A stretch of DNA of 38,342 nucleotides from an uncultured Candidatus Saccharibacteria bacterium (GCA_946537195.1 CAMNFE010000005.1:1-38342); one strand, 5' to 3'; shown: positions 17,207 to 27,068, counted from the first letter of the stretch. A program made the numbers and translations. The notes: generated by a model from the letters alone, not told the origin.

Positions 17207-17250
17207 AGTGTGGTATAATTGACATAAGCAATATAGGAGAATTCTGCGAT

Positions 17251-17796
17251 ATGAACAAAAAATCTAATAAAAAATCTGAACAATGCGGGCAATTTTGTAG
17301 TATTTTGCCAATCTGCATTTTAGTTAGTATTCTTACGGCAGTTCTCGTAACGCTAGTATTTTCGATTGCGTTCGTACAATCATTTAAGTTTGAGCCAAAA
17401 ACCAATTATGATGTCACCGACGCTTTTAAGTCTGCTATTAGCAAGGGCGAAAAAGACGATAGCGGCATTACTGTATTGAACGGGGAAGCAGTCGTAGATT
17501 TCTTTACCAGCAAGAAGACCGGCTTCATCTTTGCGTCCGATAACGAATGCGCCGACTGCGCAGAATTTAGTGCTAATCTTGCTGCCGCAGCTGAAAAGAA
17601 TGAAGTTACCGATGTTTATCACTACGCCTACGATGCTAACGGCACCGCTAAGATAGAAGAGGCTGCCAAGAATGTCACTATTGGCGAAGAGAAAACCCCA
17701 GTCTTGATCTACGTTAAGGAAGGTCGCGTTCATGATCGTCTCGATGATCCAAGAAGCGAAGCGGGTCTCGAAACTTTCCTCGCAAAGTATAAATAA
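17251..17796 (+). CDS. Membrane-anchored thioredoxin-fold-like protein
   Basis: One TM helix, then 'GFIFASDNECADCAEF' (CxxC after a beta strand) and 'EEKTPVLIYVKEGRVHDRL' (cis-Pro-like). Confidence 0.65.
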   Translation: MNKKSNKKSEQCGQFCSILPICILVSILTAVLVTLVFSIAFVQSFKFEPKTNYDVTDAFKSAISKGEKDDSGITVLNGEAVVDFFTSKKTGFIFASDNECADCAEFSANLAAAAEKNEVTDVYHYAYDANGTAKIEEAAKNVTIGEEKTPVLIYVKEGRVHDRLDDPRSEAGLETFLAKYK

Positions 17797-17812
17797 GATT
17801 CTCCAAAAAAAT

Positions 17813-17845
17813 ATGGCCGTTCCCGATAAGGGAGCGGCCTTTTTC
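17813..17845 (+). terminator. Terminator
   Basis: ggccgttccc-gataa-gggagcggcc + ttttt. Confidence 0.8.
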
Positions 17846-18141
17846 TAGATGAGCTGAACGGCGCGGGCTGCGATTTCGTACGCGATAGCAGTTAACCCCA
17901 TGTCCGAATCGGTCAAGGATAGCGCGATACCGTTCGCGGCCAATGCGCTTCGAATATTCAGTTTCTCCTGTTCGCTCAGAGCGTCTGCTCCAAATGTTAC
18001 GAGTTTGCTGAAATCCTCCCTTTTGCCGATATTTTTTACCATACTCTCATAGAATTCGTCGCGGCTCATGTCGGCTACGACATTCTGGTGCATAGCTTCT
18101 ACCACGTGCAACCACCCCCTCTCCGTATTTTTCGGGCACAA
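17845..18141 (-). CDS. Hypothetical protein (start uncertain; a TTG/GTG/ATG start near 18090-18113 is likely)
   Basis: ORF with perfect upstream promoter; SD-like ggagagggggtgg lies inside the longest ORF. Confidence 0.5.
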   Translation of the reverse strand: MCPKNTERGWLHVVEAMHQNVVADMSRDEFYESMVKNIGKREDFSKLVTFGADALSEQEKLNIRSALAANGIALSLTDSDMGLTAIAYEIAARAVQLI

Positions 18142-18162
18142 AAAGCAGCGCTACATATTGCT

Positions 18163-18191
18163 ATTATAGCACGAATATTCTATATTGTCAA
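18163..18191 (-). promoter_or_regulatory. Consensus promoter of CDS 17845-18141
   Basis: Minus strand TTGACA-17 nt-TATAAT, extended TGC. Confidence 0.85.
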
Positions 18192-19102
18192 TATCCGCGC
18201 AATTCGCGTTGTAGTTTACGGTCTCGTATCGCTACTTCCTGACTAAAAGCTATTGCGTAATACTCTTCTACAACGTCTCGGTCATAGCGCATTCGGCGCG
18301 CCACTGCCGCAGTCTGATTGCTCTTGTTGCTGGTCCAAAAATTTCGCGGCGTAAATGGTGTAGTACCATATTTTCTTGCTAAATCGTTAAGCGTATTTAA
18401 TGACAAAATTGCATTATTATGCGCTATCGTGCGTCCGCGATCATAGTCTTCATAGTCTCTGCCGTATCGATAACGTATATCTTCTGGAGTCATATATTTA
18501 TAATCCAAATGATCGTTTACGGCTGAATAGAAACTAGACAGCTTCTTTTCGTCTTCTTCTTTTTGTGGGTCGTCGCTCGCTAGAATTTTTTCGCGTAATT
18601 CTTTTGCGCGTTCGCGGTAATAATTTCCAGCTTGTGCTTCGATAGTTTCATGAAGCGTCGCTTCGTCATAGGTGAAGAACATGGGATATTCTAATTCCGC
18701 TTCTTCCTCTTCGGTCTGTATGTCGCACTTACGCATGTATTTTTGCAATCTTTGCCAAGCTCCAGCGTATTCTGTTTGTTCCCAGGTAAAAAACTCTTTG
18801 TCGGTCATCGTGCGCCCCTCGGCCTTAAGCCGTTTGCGGTAAGTAACGAATTGTTGGTCGGTTGTACCTATGTTATCTACCTCTCTTTCCGCATCCATTC
18901 TGGCCCACTCTATCTCTCTTTTGCGGAATTCAATCGCAAACTGAGCCAGCTCCTGCGGTGTCAGAGGTGTTTCACCTTCATGAGTATCTTCGATTTCGAT
19001 CTGCTCGGCCGTAGCCATCGCTAATTCTTCTGCGCTTGGGCCGTCTGACAATCGTTCCCATTTTTTCTTTTGGTCTTCAGAATGATTTGGCTCTTTTTCC
19101 AT
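18188..19102 (-). CDS. Hypothetical charged, helix-rich protein
   Basis: 304 aa ORF; TATACT 6 nt before ATG. Confidence 0.65.
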   Translation of the reverse strand: MEKEPNHSEDQKKKWERLSDGPSAEELAMATAEQIEIEDTHEGETPLTPQELAQFAIEFRKREIEWARMDAEREVDNIGTTDQQFVTYRKRLKAEGRTMTDKEFFTWEQTEYAGAWQRLQKYMRKCDIQTEEEEAELEYPMFFTYDEATLHETIEAQAGNYYRERAKELREKILASDDPQKEEDEKKLSSFYSAVNDHLDYKYMTPEDIRYRYGRDYEDYDRGRTIAHNNAILSLNTLNDLARKYGTTPFTPRNFWTSNKSNQTAAVARRMRYDRDVVEEYYAIAFSQEVAIRDRKLQRELRGY

Positions 19103-19141
19103 ATTTTAAGTATAACAAATATCGATTGCTATAATATAGCC

Positions 19142-19792
19142 ATGGAACGAATAATTTTTGTCGATAAGCCATCTGGTATGAGTAGCTTTGGCGCCGTAGC
19201 ACGTGTGCGTAGGATTTTGACCGAACAAGAAGGGCATAAAGTAAAAGTTGGACATACCGGCACGCTAGATCCGTTCGCAACTGGACTTTTAATTTTGCTA
19301 GCGGGAAAGGCGACCAAAAAAGCTCCAGAACTCACTAAACTCGACAAAGAATATGAGGCCACGATTCGTCTTGGCGCAACATCTAGCACTGGCGATCCTG
19401 AAGGTGAGATTACAATTACGGACGAAAAACCAGCCATCTCTCGCACCGAAATCGAGGCAGTGCTTCAAAAATTCATCGGCGAAATCGAGCAAACTCCGCC
19501 AGCTTTTTCAGCTATCAAAGTCAACGGCCAACGCGCTTATAAATTAGCACGCGCCGGTAAAGAAGTTGAAATTCCAACTCGCAAAGTTCAGATTTTTTCG
19601 ATCGATATTTTAGAGTACGAAGCTCCATTTTTGAAAATTCGTACACATGTTGGCAGTGGCACATATATTCGTACGCTTGCTGAGGATATTGGTAAAGAAT
19701 TAGGCTGCGGCGCCTATACGGTTGAGTTACGTCGCACTAAAATAGCCGACTATGATATTGCCAAATTACCGCTATTTGAGCTACCAGAATAA
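19142..19792 (+). CDS. truB: tRNA pseudouridine(55) synthase TruB
   Basis: 'VDKPSGMSSFGAV', 'VGHTGTLDPFATGLL', 'QTPPAFSAIKVNGQRAYKLAR', 'GSGTYIRTLAEDIG'. Confidence 0.96.
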   Translation: MERIIFVDKPSGMSSFGAVARVRRILTEQEGHKVKVGHTGTLDPFATGLLILLAGKATKKAPELTKLDKEYEATIRLGATSSTGDPEGEITITDEKPAISRTEIEAVLQKFIGEIEQTPPAFSAIKVNGQRAYKLARAGKEVEIPTRKVQIFSIDILEYEAPFLKIRTHVGSGTYIRTLAEDIGKELGCGAYTVELRRTKIADYDIAKLPLFELPE

Positions 19793-19813
19793 TAACTACG
19801 CTATAATATACCT

Positions 19814-20884
19814 ATGTTTGATCTTCAGAAACGACTTGATACGCTAAAATCTGATTTTGATGCGACTTGGGAAAAACTACATATTGACCAAAAACTCGCC
19901 GACATGAAAACGCTCGAAGAAGAAGTTGCGGTGCCGGAAATTTGGAATAATCCAGACAATGCCCGCGAAAAAACTACGCAACTTTCTAATCTTCATAACG
20001 AACTCGACCCGTGGACTTTACTGAAAACGCAAATTCAGGATATCTCTGAATTAATGGAGCTCGGCGACGACACCCTAACAGACGAATTTACCGGACAACT
20101 CAACGCCATGGAGGAAAATCTCGCAAATTTGCGTCAAGCCTTACGTTTTACTGGAAAATATGACCACAATGATGCGATTTTGCGTATTACTGCTGGTGCT
20201 GGTGGCACTGAGGCTATGGACTGGTCTAGCATGCTTGAGCGTATGTACTTACGTTGGGCGGAACGTAATAATATCAAAGTCCAAATCCTCGACCGCGTCG
20301 CTGGGGAAGAAGCTGGCATTAAAACTTGCGTGATGGAGCTTTCTGGCGCTAACATGTACGGCCGGCTCAAGTCCGAACATGGCACACATCGTCTAGTTCG
20401 TCTTAGTCCATTCAATGCCGACCATCTTCGCCAAACATCATTTTCTTTAGTCGAAGTTTTGCCGGTGATTCGCGACGATTCAGAAGTTCAAATCGATCCA
20501 AAAGATTTACGTATCGACGTGTATCACTCTGGTGGTCATGGTGGCCAATCGGTTAATACGACTAATTCTGCCGTGCGTATCACGCATATTCCGACTAATA
20601 CGGTTGTTGCTATTCAGAATGAGCGTAGCCAACTTCAGAATAAAGAAAAGGCCATGGAAATTTTACGTGGTAAATTGCAACAAATGATGCAAGATCAAAA
20701 CGCCGAATCGGTCGACAAATTACGTGCCGGCGAATCGGCGAGCTGGGGGCAACAAATTCGTAATTATGTACTTCATCCCTATAAACTCGTTAAAGATACG
20801 CGTACGAAATACGAAGAAAACGATGCCGATGCGGTGCTTGATGGAAAAATTGACAATTTCATTGAAGCATTTTTGGACAATTAA
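19814..20884 (+). CDS. prfB: Peptide chain release factor 2
   Basis: GGQ motif in 'HSGGHGGQSVNTTNSAVRITHIPT', SPF anticodon-like motif 'RLSPFNADHLRQTSF', RF2 C-terminus. Confidence 0.95.
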   Translation: MFDLQKRLDTLKSDFDATWEKLHIDQKLADMKTLEEEVAVPEIWNNPDNAREKTTQLSNLHNELDPWTLLKTQIQDISELMELGDDTLTDEFTGQLNAMEENLANLRQALRFTGKYDHNDAILRITAGAGGTEAMDWSSMLERMYLRWAERNNIKVQILDRVAGEEAGIKTCVMELSGANMYGRLKSEHGTHRLVRLSPFNADHLRQTSFSLVEVLPVIRDDSEVQIDPKDLRIDVYHSGGHGGQSVNTTNSAVRITHIPTNTVVAIQNERSQLQNKEKAMEILRGKLQQMMQDQNAESVDKLRAGESASWGQQIRNYVLHPYKLVKDTRTKYEENDADAVLDGKIDNFIEAFLDN

Positions 20885-20908
20885 AACTGCTTATGTTACG
20901 ATAGGGGT

Positions 20909-21751
20909 ATGATATTACTCGATGATGTTGTCAAGTATTATCCAGGCGACAAAGAACCTGCACTTGATCACGTTTCTTTATCTATAAAACCAAAAGAGTT
21001 CGTTTTTTTGGTGGGAAAATCCGGCGCTGGTAAATCAACGCTGATTAAAATGCTCACGCGTGAAGAAAAACCAACTTCCGGCAAGATTATGGTCGGTGGT
21101 ATTGACTATGATTATCTTAAGAAACGTCATATTCCACATCTTCGTCGTCGTCTTGGTGTTGTTTTTCAGGACTATAAACTTTTACCAAACCGCACCGTTT
21201 ACGAAAATGTTGCTTTTGCACTTGAAATTGTGGGTGTTTCTAACGCCGAGATTAAGCGTACCGTTCCAAAAGTTCTTGAACTAGTCGGTCTCGCCGATAA
21301 AGGCAATAAGTTCCCAGCAGAGCTATCCGGTGGTGAGCGTCAGCGCGTGGCGATTGCCCGTTCTATGGCGCGCCAACCAAAGATCCTAATCGCAGATGAG
21401 CCTACCGGTAACCTCGACCCAGAAACGTCTTGGGGTATCGTTCGTCTTCTTGAAGAAATTAATAATTTCGGTACAACTATTTTGATTACTACCCATGACG
21501 AGCAGATTGTTAACCAGCTTCGTAAACGCGTTATTACGATTAAGAACGGTAAGATGATCGGCGACCAGAAGAATGATGGCCATTACGATCTCGACGCCGT
21601 ACGTACGCGCATTGTTAAACGTCCATTAGCGTCCGCACCGCGCACTGCTCCAACTGCCGATGAAATTCGTCGCGCAACCAATTCACGTCCAGTTGCGCCA
21701 ACTCAAGGTCCAATTAGGCCAACAACTGCAAGAAAGAGGGTGATTCAATAA
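20909..21751 (+). CDS. ftsE: Cell division ATP-binding protein FtsE with C-terminal extension
   Basis: GKSGAGKST, LSGGERQRVAIARS, LIADEPTGNLDPETSWGI; followed by ftsX. Confidence 0.93.
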   Translation: MILLDDVVKYYPGDKEPALDHVSLSIKPKEFVFLVGKSGAGKSTLIKMLTREEKPTSGKIMVGGIDYDYLKKRHIPHLRRRLGVVFQDYKLLPNRTVYENVAFALEIVGVSNAEIKRTVPKVLELVGLADKGNKFPAELSGGERQRVAIARSMARQPKILIADEPTGNLDPETSWGIVRLLEEINNFGTTILITTHDEQIVNQLRKRVITIKNGKMIGDQKNDGHYDLDAVRTRIVKRPLASAPRTAPTADEIRRATNSRPVAPTQGPIRPTTARKRVIQ

Positions 21752-22779
21752 TGGCAAAGAAGACTAAAGAAGAAAAGCTCGAAGCAAAAAAGACCGCCGC
21801 TATTAGCAAGGAGCGTCTCGAGCGCATTACTAAAACACGTAAACATCATTTGCGCAATAATCACCGCGTTATTAAATATGGCGCAAAGAGTTTCATACGT
21901 AATACCTGGCTCAGTATTGCTGCTATTGCAATCATGGTTGTCACACTTGTTGTCTTATCCGCAACTCTAATCGCCGCGAAAGCGATGGATTCTGCTATTG
22001 CGCAGATTCGAGATCAGGTCGATATTTCTATTTACCTCAAACAGGGCGCAAATAGAAGTCAGGTCAGCGCTGTCGTGAATAAACTCAAGAGCCTAAAGAA
22101 CGTTTCTGAAGTGAATATTCTTTCACCAGAGGAGGCCAACAAGAAAATTAACGACAAGATCATTAACGAGTTTAATATTACCGATGAAGACCTCATTAAG
22201 ACTATGCGTGAAGCTCCAAACAAGATATCCTGGACGCTCAACGTTAAAATGAATGATCTTAACGGAACCGACGAACTCGAAAACTTCGTCAATGGTGACC
22301 AGGAAATTCAAGAATTGCTTGATGAAACTAAAAAACCAACCTATGCATCCAGCCACCGTCAAACCATTAAGAATATTGCTGACGTAATGAATAAGGTTCA
22401 AATCATTGGCCTTTCTGCTGCCGGTGTATTTGGTGTAATTGCAATTCTAGTCGTCTTCAATACGATTAGAATGGCTATCTTTAACCGTAAGGAAGAAATC
22501 TACATGATGCGTCTAGTTGGTGCAAGCCGTTGGTTCATCGTTGGTCCATTCGTAGTTGAAGCTAGTATCTATGGCATCGTTGCTGCAGCAATTGCGTCTA
22601 TTGCGGTCTTTGCAACGGTCTTTGCGATTCGCGGCCAGTTTGACGGTATGCTCGACTCGACTGTGGAATTAATGAAACTTTACTGGTATGCTATAGTAGC
22701 AGCACTTGTTGTAGTTGGTATGATTATCGGCATCGTTTCTGCTTTGCTTGCAACAAAGAAATATCTCAAGCAAAAGTAA
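21751..22779 (+). CDS. ftsX: Cell division protein FtsX
   Basis: N-terminal TM + extracellular domain + three C-terminal TMs; ATG overlaps the ftsE stop. Confidence 0.92.
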   Translation: MAKKTKEEKLEAKKTAAISKERLERITKTRKHHLRNNHRVIKYGAKSFIRNTWLSIAAIAIMVVTLVVLSATLIAAKAMDSAIAQIRDQVDISIYLKQGANRSQVSAVVNKLKSLKNVSEVNILSPEEANKKINDKIINEFNITDEDLIKTMREAPNKISWTLNVKMNDLNGTDELENFVNGDQEIQELLDETKKPTYASSHRQTIKNIADVMNKVQIIGLSAAGVFGVIAILVVFNTIRMAIFNRKEEIYMMRLVGASRWFIVGPFVVEASIYGIVAAAIASIAVFATVFAIRGQFDGMLDSTVELMKLYWYAIVAALVVVGMIIGIVSALLATKKYLKQK

Positions 22780-22788
22780 TTTAAACTG

Positions 22789-22823
22789 TAGTTCAAAGAC
22801 TTGGCCACTTGCCAAGTCTTTTT
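22789..22823 (+). terminator. Terminator after ftsX
   Basis: caaagacttgg-ccacttg-ccaagtctttttg. Confidence 0.8.
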
Positions 22824-22844
22824 GCTTATGCTATAGTCAAGGTT

Positions 22845-23999
22845 ATGAAAATCTGGCGCAACATTTCCTATTTGGCGGTCGCTGCGGCGATTCTTCTTAC
22901 TAGCTGTACCTCAATTCCGGCTATGGCTACTTTGAGAGAAGATCTCAATAACGTTAACTCAAAGATTAATAAACTCAGCGAGCAGATTGATTCTTACGAA
23001 AAAGAGGCCGAGGAATTATCTAAACAAGCCGATTCTATCTCTAAACAAATCGCAATTTTGCAAAACGAGCAAGCTAAGCTTAAAAAGCAAATCGAGCTTA
23101 AGCAGGCCGAGCACGATCAAATCGTACTCGAAATTGAAGCTGTTCAAAAACGTATTAATGACAACTATGAAATTATTGGTTACGTCATTGCTCAGTACTA
23201 TTACAATGATGGCATTTCTACCATCGAACGTATTGCGTCTGCAGAGAATTTCTCCTCATTCGTAAACGAGGAAGCTCAACTTAGCAGTGTTTCTGACACC
23301 CTAGGCGAAATTGTCGAAGAAAACAAAGCTCTTAAGGAGAGCTTAGTTCAGAAGAAAAAACGCGCCGAACAGATTCTTGCCGACCTTGACGCACAAAAAG
23401 AACAGTTGGCTGCCACAGAGCAAGAACAACAAACATTGTTATCTCAGACCAGATCAAATGAGGCTAAATATAACGATTTGCGCAGCAAAGCTTCCAAGGA
23501 ACGCAAGGAACTCCAGGAACAGCAACAGGCAATTTTGCAAGAACTTGCTCGTCAAAACAACGTATCCGGTATTACAGCCGGAGACCCAAGTAAGGGCGGC
23601 TATCCGTATAGTGGACAATGTCCAGCCGCTAGCTTGAACGGAACGCAGTATGCGGACCAATGGGGTATGTATATTTGCGAATGTGTCAGTTACGCCGCCT
23701 GGAAAGTATTCCAAAATTACGGCTACATGCCATATTGGGGTGGTCGCGGTAACGCCTCACAGTGGCCAGCTAATGCGCGCGCCGCTGGTTATACGGTTAG
23801 TAGTGTTCCGCGCGCTAGGTCGGTTGGCATTTCGCAAAGTGGTCCTTATGGCCATGCTGTTTGGGTAGAAGCCGTCAGCGGTAACCGCGTCTATATTTCG
23901 CAGTACAATGCGGCTAACGAGGCTACGAATTGGGTGATGGGCGAATATTCCGAGCAGTGGGTTGACCAAGGTGCCTATGTCTACATTTACTTCAGATAA
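22845..23999 (+). CDS. Secreted coiled-coil peptidoglycan hydrolase with C-terminal CHAP domain (PcsB-like)
   Basis: Signal peptide, long coiled coil, CHAP 'YICECVSYAAWKVFQNYGYMPYWGGRGNASQWPANARAAGY...GHAVWVEAV'; adjacent to ftsEX. Confidence 0.88.
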   Translation: MKIWRNISYLAVAAAILLTSCTSIPAMATLREDLNNVNSKINKLSEQIDSYEKEAEELSKQADSISKQIAILQNEQAKLKKQIELKQAEHDQIVLEIEAVQKRINDNYEIIGYVIAQYYYNDGISTIERIASAENFSSFVNEEAQLSSVSDTLGEIVEENKALKESLVQKKKRAEQILADLDAQKEQLAATEQEQQTLLSQTRSNEAKYNDLRSKASKERKELQEQQQAILQELARQNNVSGITAGDPSKGGYPYSGQCPAASLNGTQYADQWGMYICECVSYAAWKVFQNYGYMPYWGGRGNASQWPANARAAGYTVSSVPRARSVGISQSGPYGHAVWVEAVSGNRVYISQYNAANEATNWVMGEYSEQWVDQGAYVYIYFR

Positions 24000-24047
24000 T
24001 ATCGACTAACATCATTCTTTAGCCATATGCTATGGTAAAATATCCTT

Positions 24048-25292
24048 ATGGCTAAAACAACTGCGAACAAACAATCACATACTACTACGCGTTCAATCTA
24101 CGATGAACCGTATGCACCAGAAAGAAAAGTAAACCTAACGACTGCGATTATAGTTGCCGCCGTCACGATGGCAATCGGCGTTTTGGTGGGGATTAATTTT
24201 ACGGAAATTAGCAATGGCGTAAAAGGCGCACTCGGCCAAAAAGTAAGCGCAGAAATTGATTTTAGTTCGCTTAATGATGTTTATGAGGATTTACGAGACA
24301 ACTTTAACGGTAGCATCGATAAGAATAAAGTAATCGAAGAAGCCAAGCGTGGCCTAGTTAATGCGGCTGGCGATAAATACACTTACTACATGACTGCAAC
24401 TGAGGCTGAAGAATTCAATAAAGAGCTTGAGGGCGATGTCGGCGCTGGCATTGGTGTTGAAATTGGTGAGCGTGATGGTTTGATCAAAGTTCTTCGTACT
24501 ACTCCAGACAATCCGGCGCGCAAAGCGGGTGTTTTAGCGGGCGATATTATCTATAAAGCTGATGGCGAAGATATAAGCGGCCTTGATGTTGAAGAAATTG
24601 CCAAGAAACTACGCGGCACTCCTGGTACAAAGGTAAAACTTACCGTCATGCGCGATAATAAAGAAATTAGCTTCGATCTCGTTCGCGAAACCATCAATAA
24701 TGTCAGCGTTTATTCTGATTACAAAGACGACACGGCAATTATTACAATCACTCGCTTTGATAGTGATACTGGAAAGCTGGCGCGCGAAAAAGCTAAAGAA
24801 GCTGTTGATAAGAAGGTTAAAAAGGTCATTATTGATCTGCGCGGCAATGGTGGTGGATATGTGTCGGCCGCTCAAGATGTTGCATCTTTGTGGATCGAAC
24901 CAGGTAAACTAATCGTCGAACAACGATCGAATAATAAAGAATATAATGAGAAAATTTACGCCAAAGGCAATGAGCCAATTCTTAAGAACATGAAAACCAT
25001 TGTTCTAATTAACGGTTCTACCGCCTCTGCCTCCGAAATCGTTTCTGGCGCACTCAAAGATTATGGGCTCGCAAAACTCGTTGGCGAAAAGACCTACGGT
25101 AAAGGCAGCGTCCAGGCTTTGTCAAACCTCAAAAAAGGTGAGTTGCTCCGCGTTACGGTAGCAAAATGGTATACACCAAACGGCAAGAATATTGACGGCG
25201 AAGGTATTAAACCAGACAAGAAAGTTGAACGCAGCTTTGAGCAAATTAATAAAGAAATCGACCCGCAGCTCGATGCCGCACTTAAAGAATAA
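24048..25292 (+). CDS. S41 family C-terminal processing peptidase
   Basis: PDZ domain, 'IDLRGNGGGYVSAAQDVASLW', 'INGSTASASEIVSGALKDYGLAKLVGEKTYGKGSVQ'. Confidence 0.93.
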   Translation: MAKTTANKQSHTTTRSIYDEPYAPERKVNLTTAIIVAAVTMAIGVLVGINFTEISNGVKGALGQKVSAEIDFSSLNDVYEDLRDNFNGSIDKNKVIEEAKRGLVNAAGDKYTYYMTATEAEEFNKELEGDVGAGIGVEIGERDGLIKVLRTTPDNPARKAGVLAGDIIYKADGEDISGLDVEEIAKKLRGTPGTKVKLTVMRDNKEISFDLVRETINNVSVYSDYKDDTAIITITRFDSDTGKLAREKAKEAVDKKVKKVIIDLRGNGGGYVSAAQDVASLWIEPGKLIVEQRSNNKEYNEKIYAKGNEPILKNMKTIVLINGSTASASEIVSGALKDYGLAKLVGEKTYGKGSVQALSNLKKGELLRVTVAKWYTPNGKNIDGEGIKPDKKVERSFEQINKEIDPQLDAALKE

Positions 25293-25323
25293 TCTGTTAT
25301 ACTAGGGTAATAAAGGAGGCAAA

Positions 25324-26298
25324 ATGGAGAAATCAGAATTTGACGTATTTCAGTGGGCAAACTCCGTCGATGAAATAAAAAATAACATTTCCGTAGAACT
25401 ATTCTTATTTAACAAAAATTACACCCCATACAAGGTGCGCTATAGTGACGTTTTGATGCAGACAATTCGCTCGATGTTCATGCTTGAAGCAGTTGAATAT
25501 GTCATTAAAGAAGCCGACAAGGGGCTTGAATGTCGTGAATATGAATTATCCGATGGCGAAGATAAGGTTATTTACCGCATTGATCTCGAAAAGGTCGGCC
25601 GTGCCGAAACTCTAATTCACCTCATTGAGAACGAATATAAAGATATTGCATTCTTTACTGACAACGAATATGAGTTTAAGCGCATCAAGGGTATTGTTGC
25701 GAAGTTTACTTATCCTGGCGACGAAGGGCAAAAGACTTTTTATATTGCCAAAGGCTTGGCTGCTAGCTCTGCCCTGAAAGGCAAGCTCAGCTGGGAGCTT
25801 AACGGTGAAAGTTTTGAGCCACTTACCGCCGATATCGCTATCAAAGTTCCAGAAGGAAATGAAACCGCTATCGTTGATGGTAATATCGTCATCTTTAATC
25901 AGTCTAAGTTCGAAAAACTCTTCCAATACGATTACAAGCAACAAGTGATTTCCGAACAAAAAGCTAAAGAGCTTCAAGACGCTTATAGCTTGAGCTTCCC
26001 GGAAGGTCTCACGCTTAATGCTTTACTAGAGGATAAGAAACCGCTCGTCAAGAAACTCCAGGCAGTCGAAATTGGTGAAATGAAACAAGATCAACTCCTT
26101 GATTATGCTGACGAAATGCAACTTGAACTGATGACTGACGATGACGGCAAGATTATTATTATGGACGATAAAGACCTCAATATGTTTGTCAACCTCTTGA
26201 GTGAAGATTACTTTGTTTCACCAGTTAATGGTCGTCGCTATGAAATTAAGAGCAAAAAGCTTCTCGACGATCCTGAAGGAGAGCCTCCGCGCGGCTAA
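25324..26298 (+). CDS. Hypothetical protein, 324 aa
   Basis: Intact ORF with SD aaaggaggc. Confidence 0.7.
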   Translation: MEKSEFDVFQWANSVDEIKNNISVELFLFNKNYTPYKVRYSDVLMQTIRSMFMLEAVEYVIKEADKGLECREYELSDGEDKVIYRIDLEKVGRAETLIHLIENEYKDIAFFTDNEYEFKRIKGIVAKFTYPGDEGQKTFYIAKGLAASSALKGKLSWELNGESFEPLTADIAIKVPEGNETAIVDGNIVIFNQSKFEKLFQYDYKQQVISEQKAKELQDAYSLSFPEGLTLNALLEDKKPLVKKLQAVEIGEMKQDQLLDYADEMQLELMTDDDGKIIIMDDKDLNMFVNLLSEDYFVSPVNGRRYEIKSKKLLDDPEGEPPRG

Positions 26299-26304
26299 AT
26301 CACT

Positions 26305-27057
26305 ATGCTAATTGACACTCATTCCCATATCCATGATAAGGGCTGTTATGAGCTCTCTCCAGAGGAAACTCTTGCACATGCGCATGAGAATGGTGTCGAT
26401 AAATGTATTGTAATCGGTACAGATCCGCTCGACTCTGTAGCGGCGCGTGATTTTGCCCTTAAACATGATGAAGTATGGTGGACTTATGGTTATCATCCTA
26501 ATGATTTTGACGGAAACCGCGAAAAACTAGGGAAGGACCTTCAAAATGCCGCCTCTGACGCTCTAAAAAGCCCAAAATTGGTCGCAATCGGCGAAATTGG
26601 GCTGGATTACCACTTTGACGGTTTTAACCGCGAGTGGCAGGCGTATTTGCTTGAAAGCATGCTTCAGATTGCGCAAGACATGAAATTACCAGTCAGTTTT
26701 CATGTCCGCGACGCTTATGATGATTTTTGGCCAATTTACGATAATTTTCATCTTGTCACCTCTGTTCTGCATTCTTTTTCGGATAGCAGAGAAAACCTCA
26801 ATCAAGGCATGAAAAGAGGACTATATTTCGGCGTAAATGGCCTTGCTACCTTCGCTAATATCCCGCATCCACCTCTAGAGCGTATTATTCTAGAAACTGA
26901 CGCTCCCTTCTTGACACCGAAGCCATTTCGTGGTACAATAAATAAGCCGGGCTATGTAAAAAACATAGCCGACTGGGCTGCAGGATATTATGGAGTTTCT
27001 CCTGGAGAAATTGCCAGAATTACCACTGCTAATGCCGAAAAACTATTTAAAATCTAA
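26305..27057 (+). CDS. TatD family metal-dependent hydrolase
   Basis: 'LIDTHSHIHD', 'AIGEIGLDYHFDGFNREWQ', 'FHVRDAYDDF', 'ILETDAPFLTPKPFRGTINKPGYV'. Confidence 0.9.
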   Translation: MLIDTHSHIHDKGCYELSPEETLAHAHENGVDKCIVIGTDPLDSVAARDFALKHDEVWWTYGYHPNDFDGNREKLGKDLQNAASDALKSPKLVAIGEIGLDYHFDGFNREWQAYLLESMLQIAQDMKLPVSFHVRDAYDDFWPIYDNFHLVTSVLHSFSDSRENLNQGMKRGLYFGVNGLATFANIPHPPLERIILETDAPFLTPKPFRGTINKPGYVKNIADWAAGYYGVSPGEIARITTANAEKLFKI

Positions 27058-27068
27058 GGAGGCTTATC

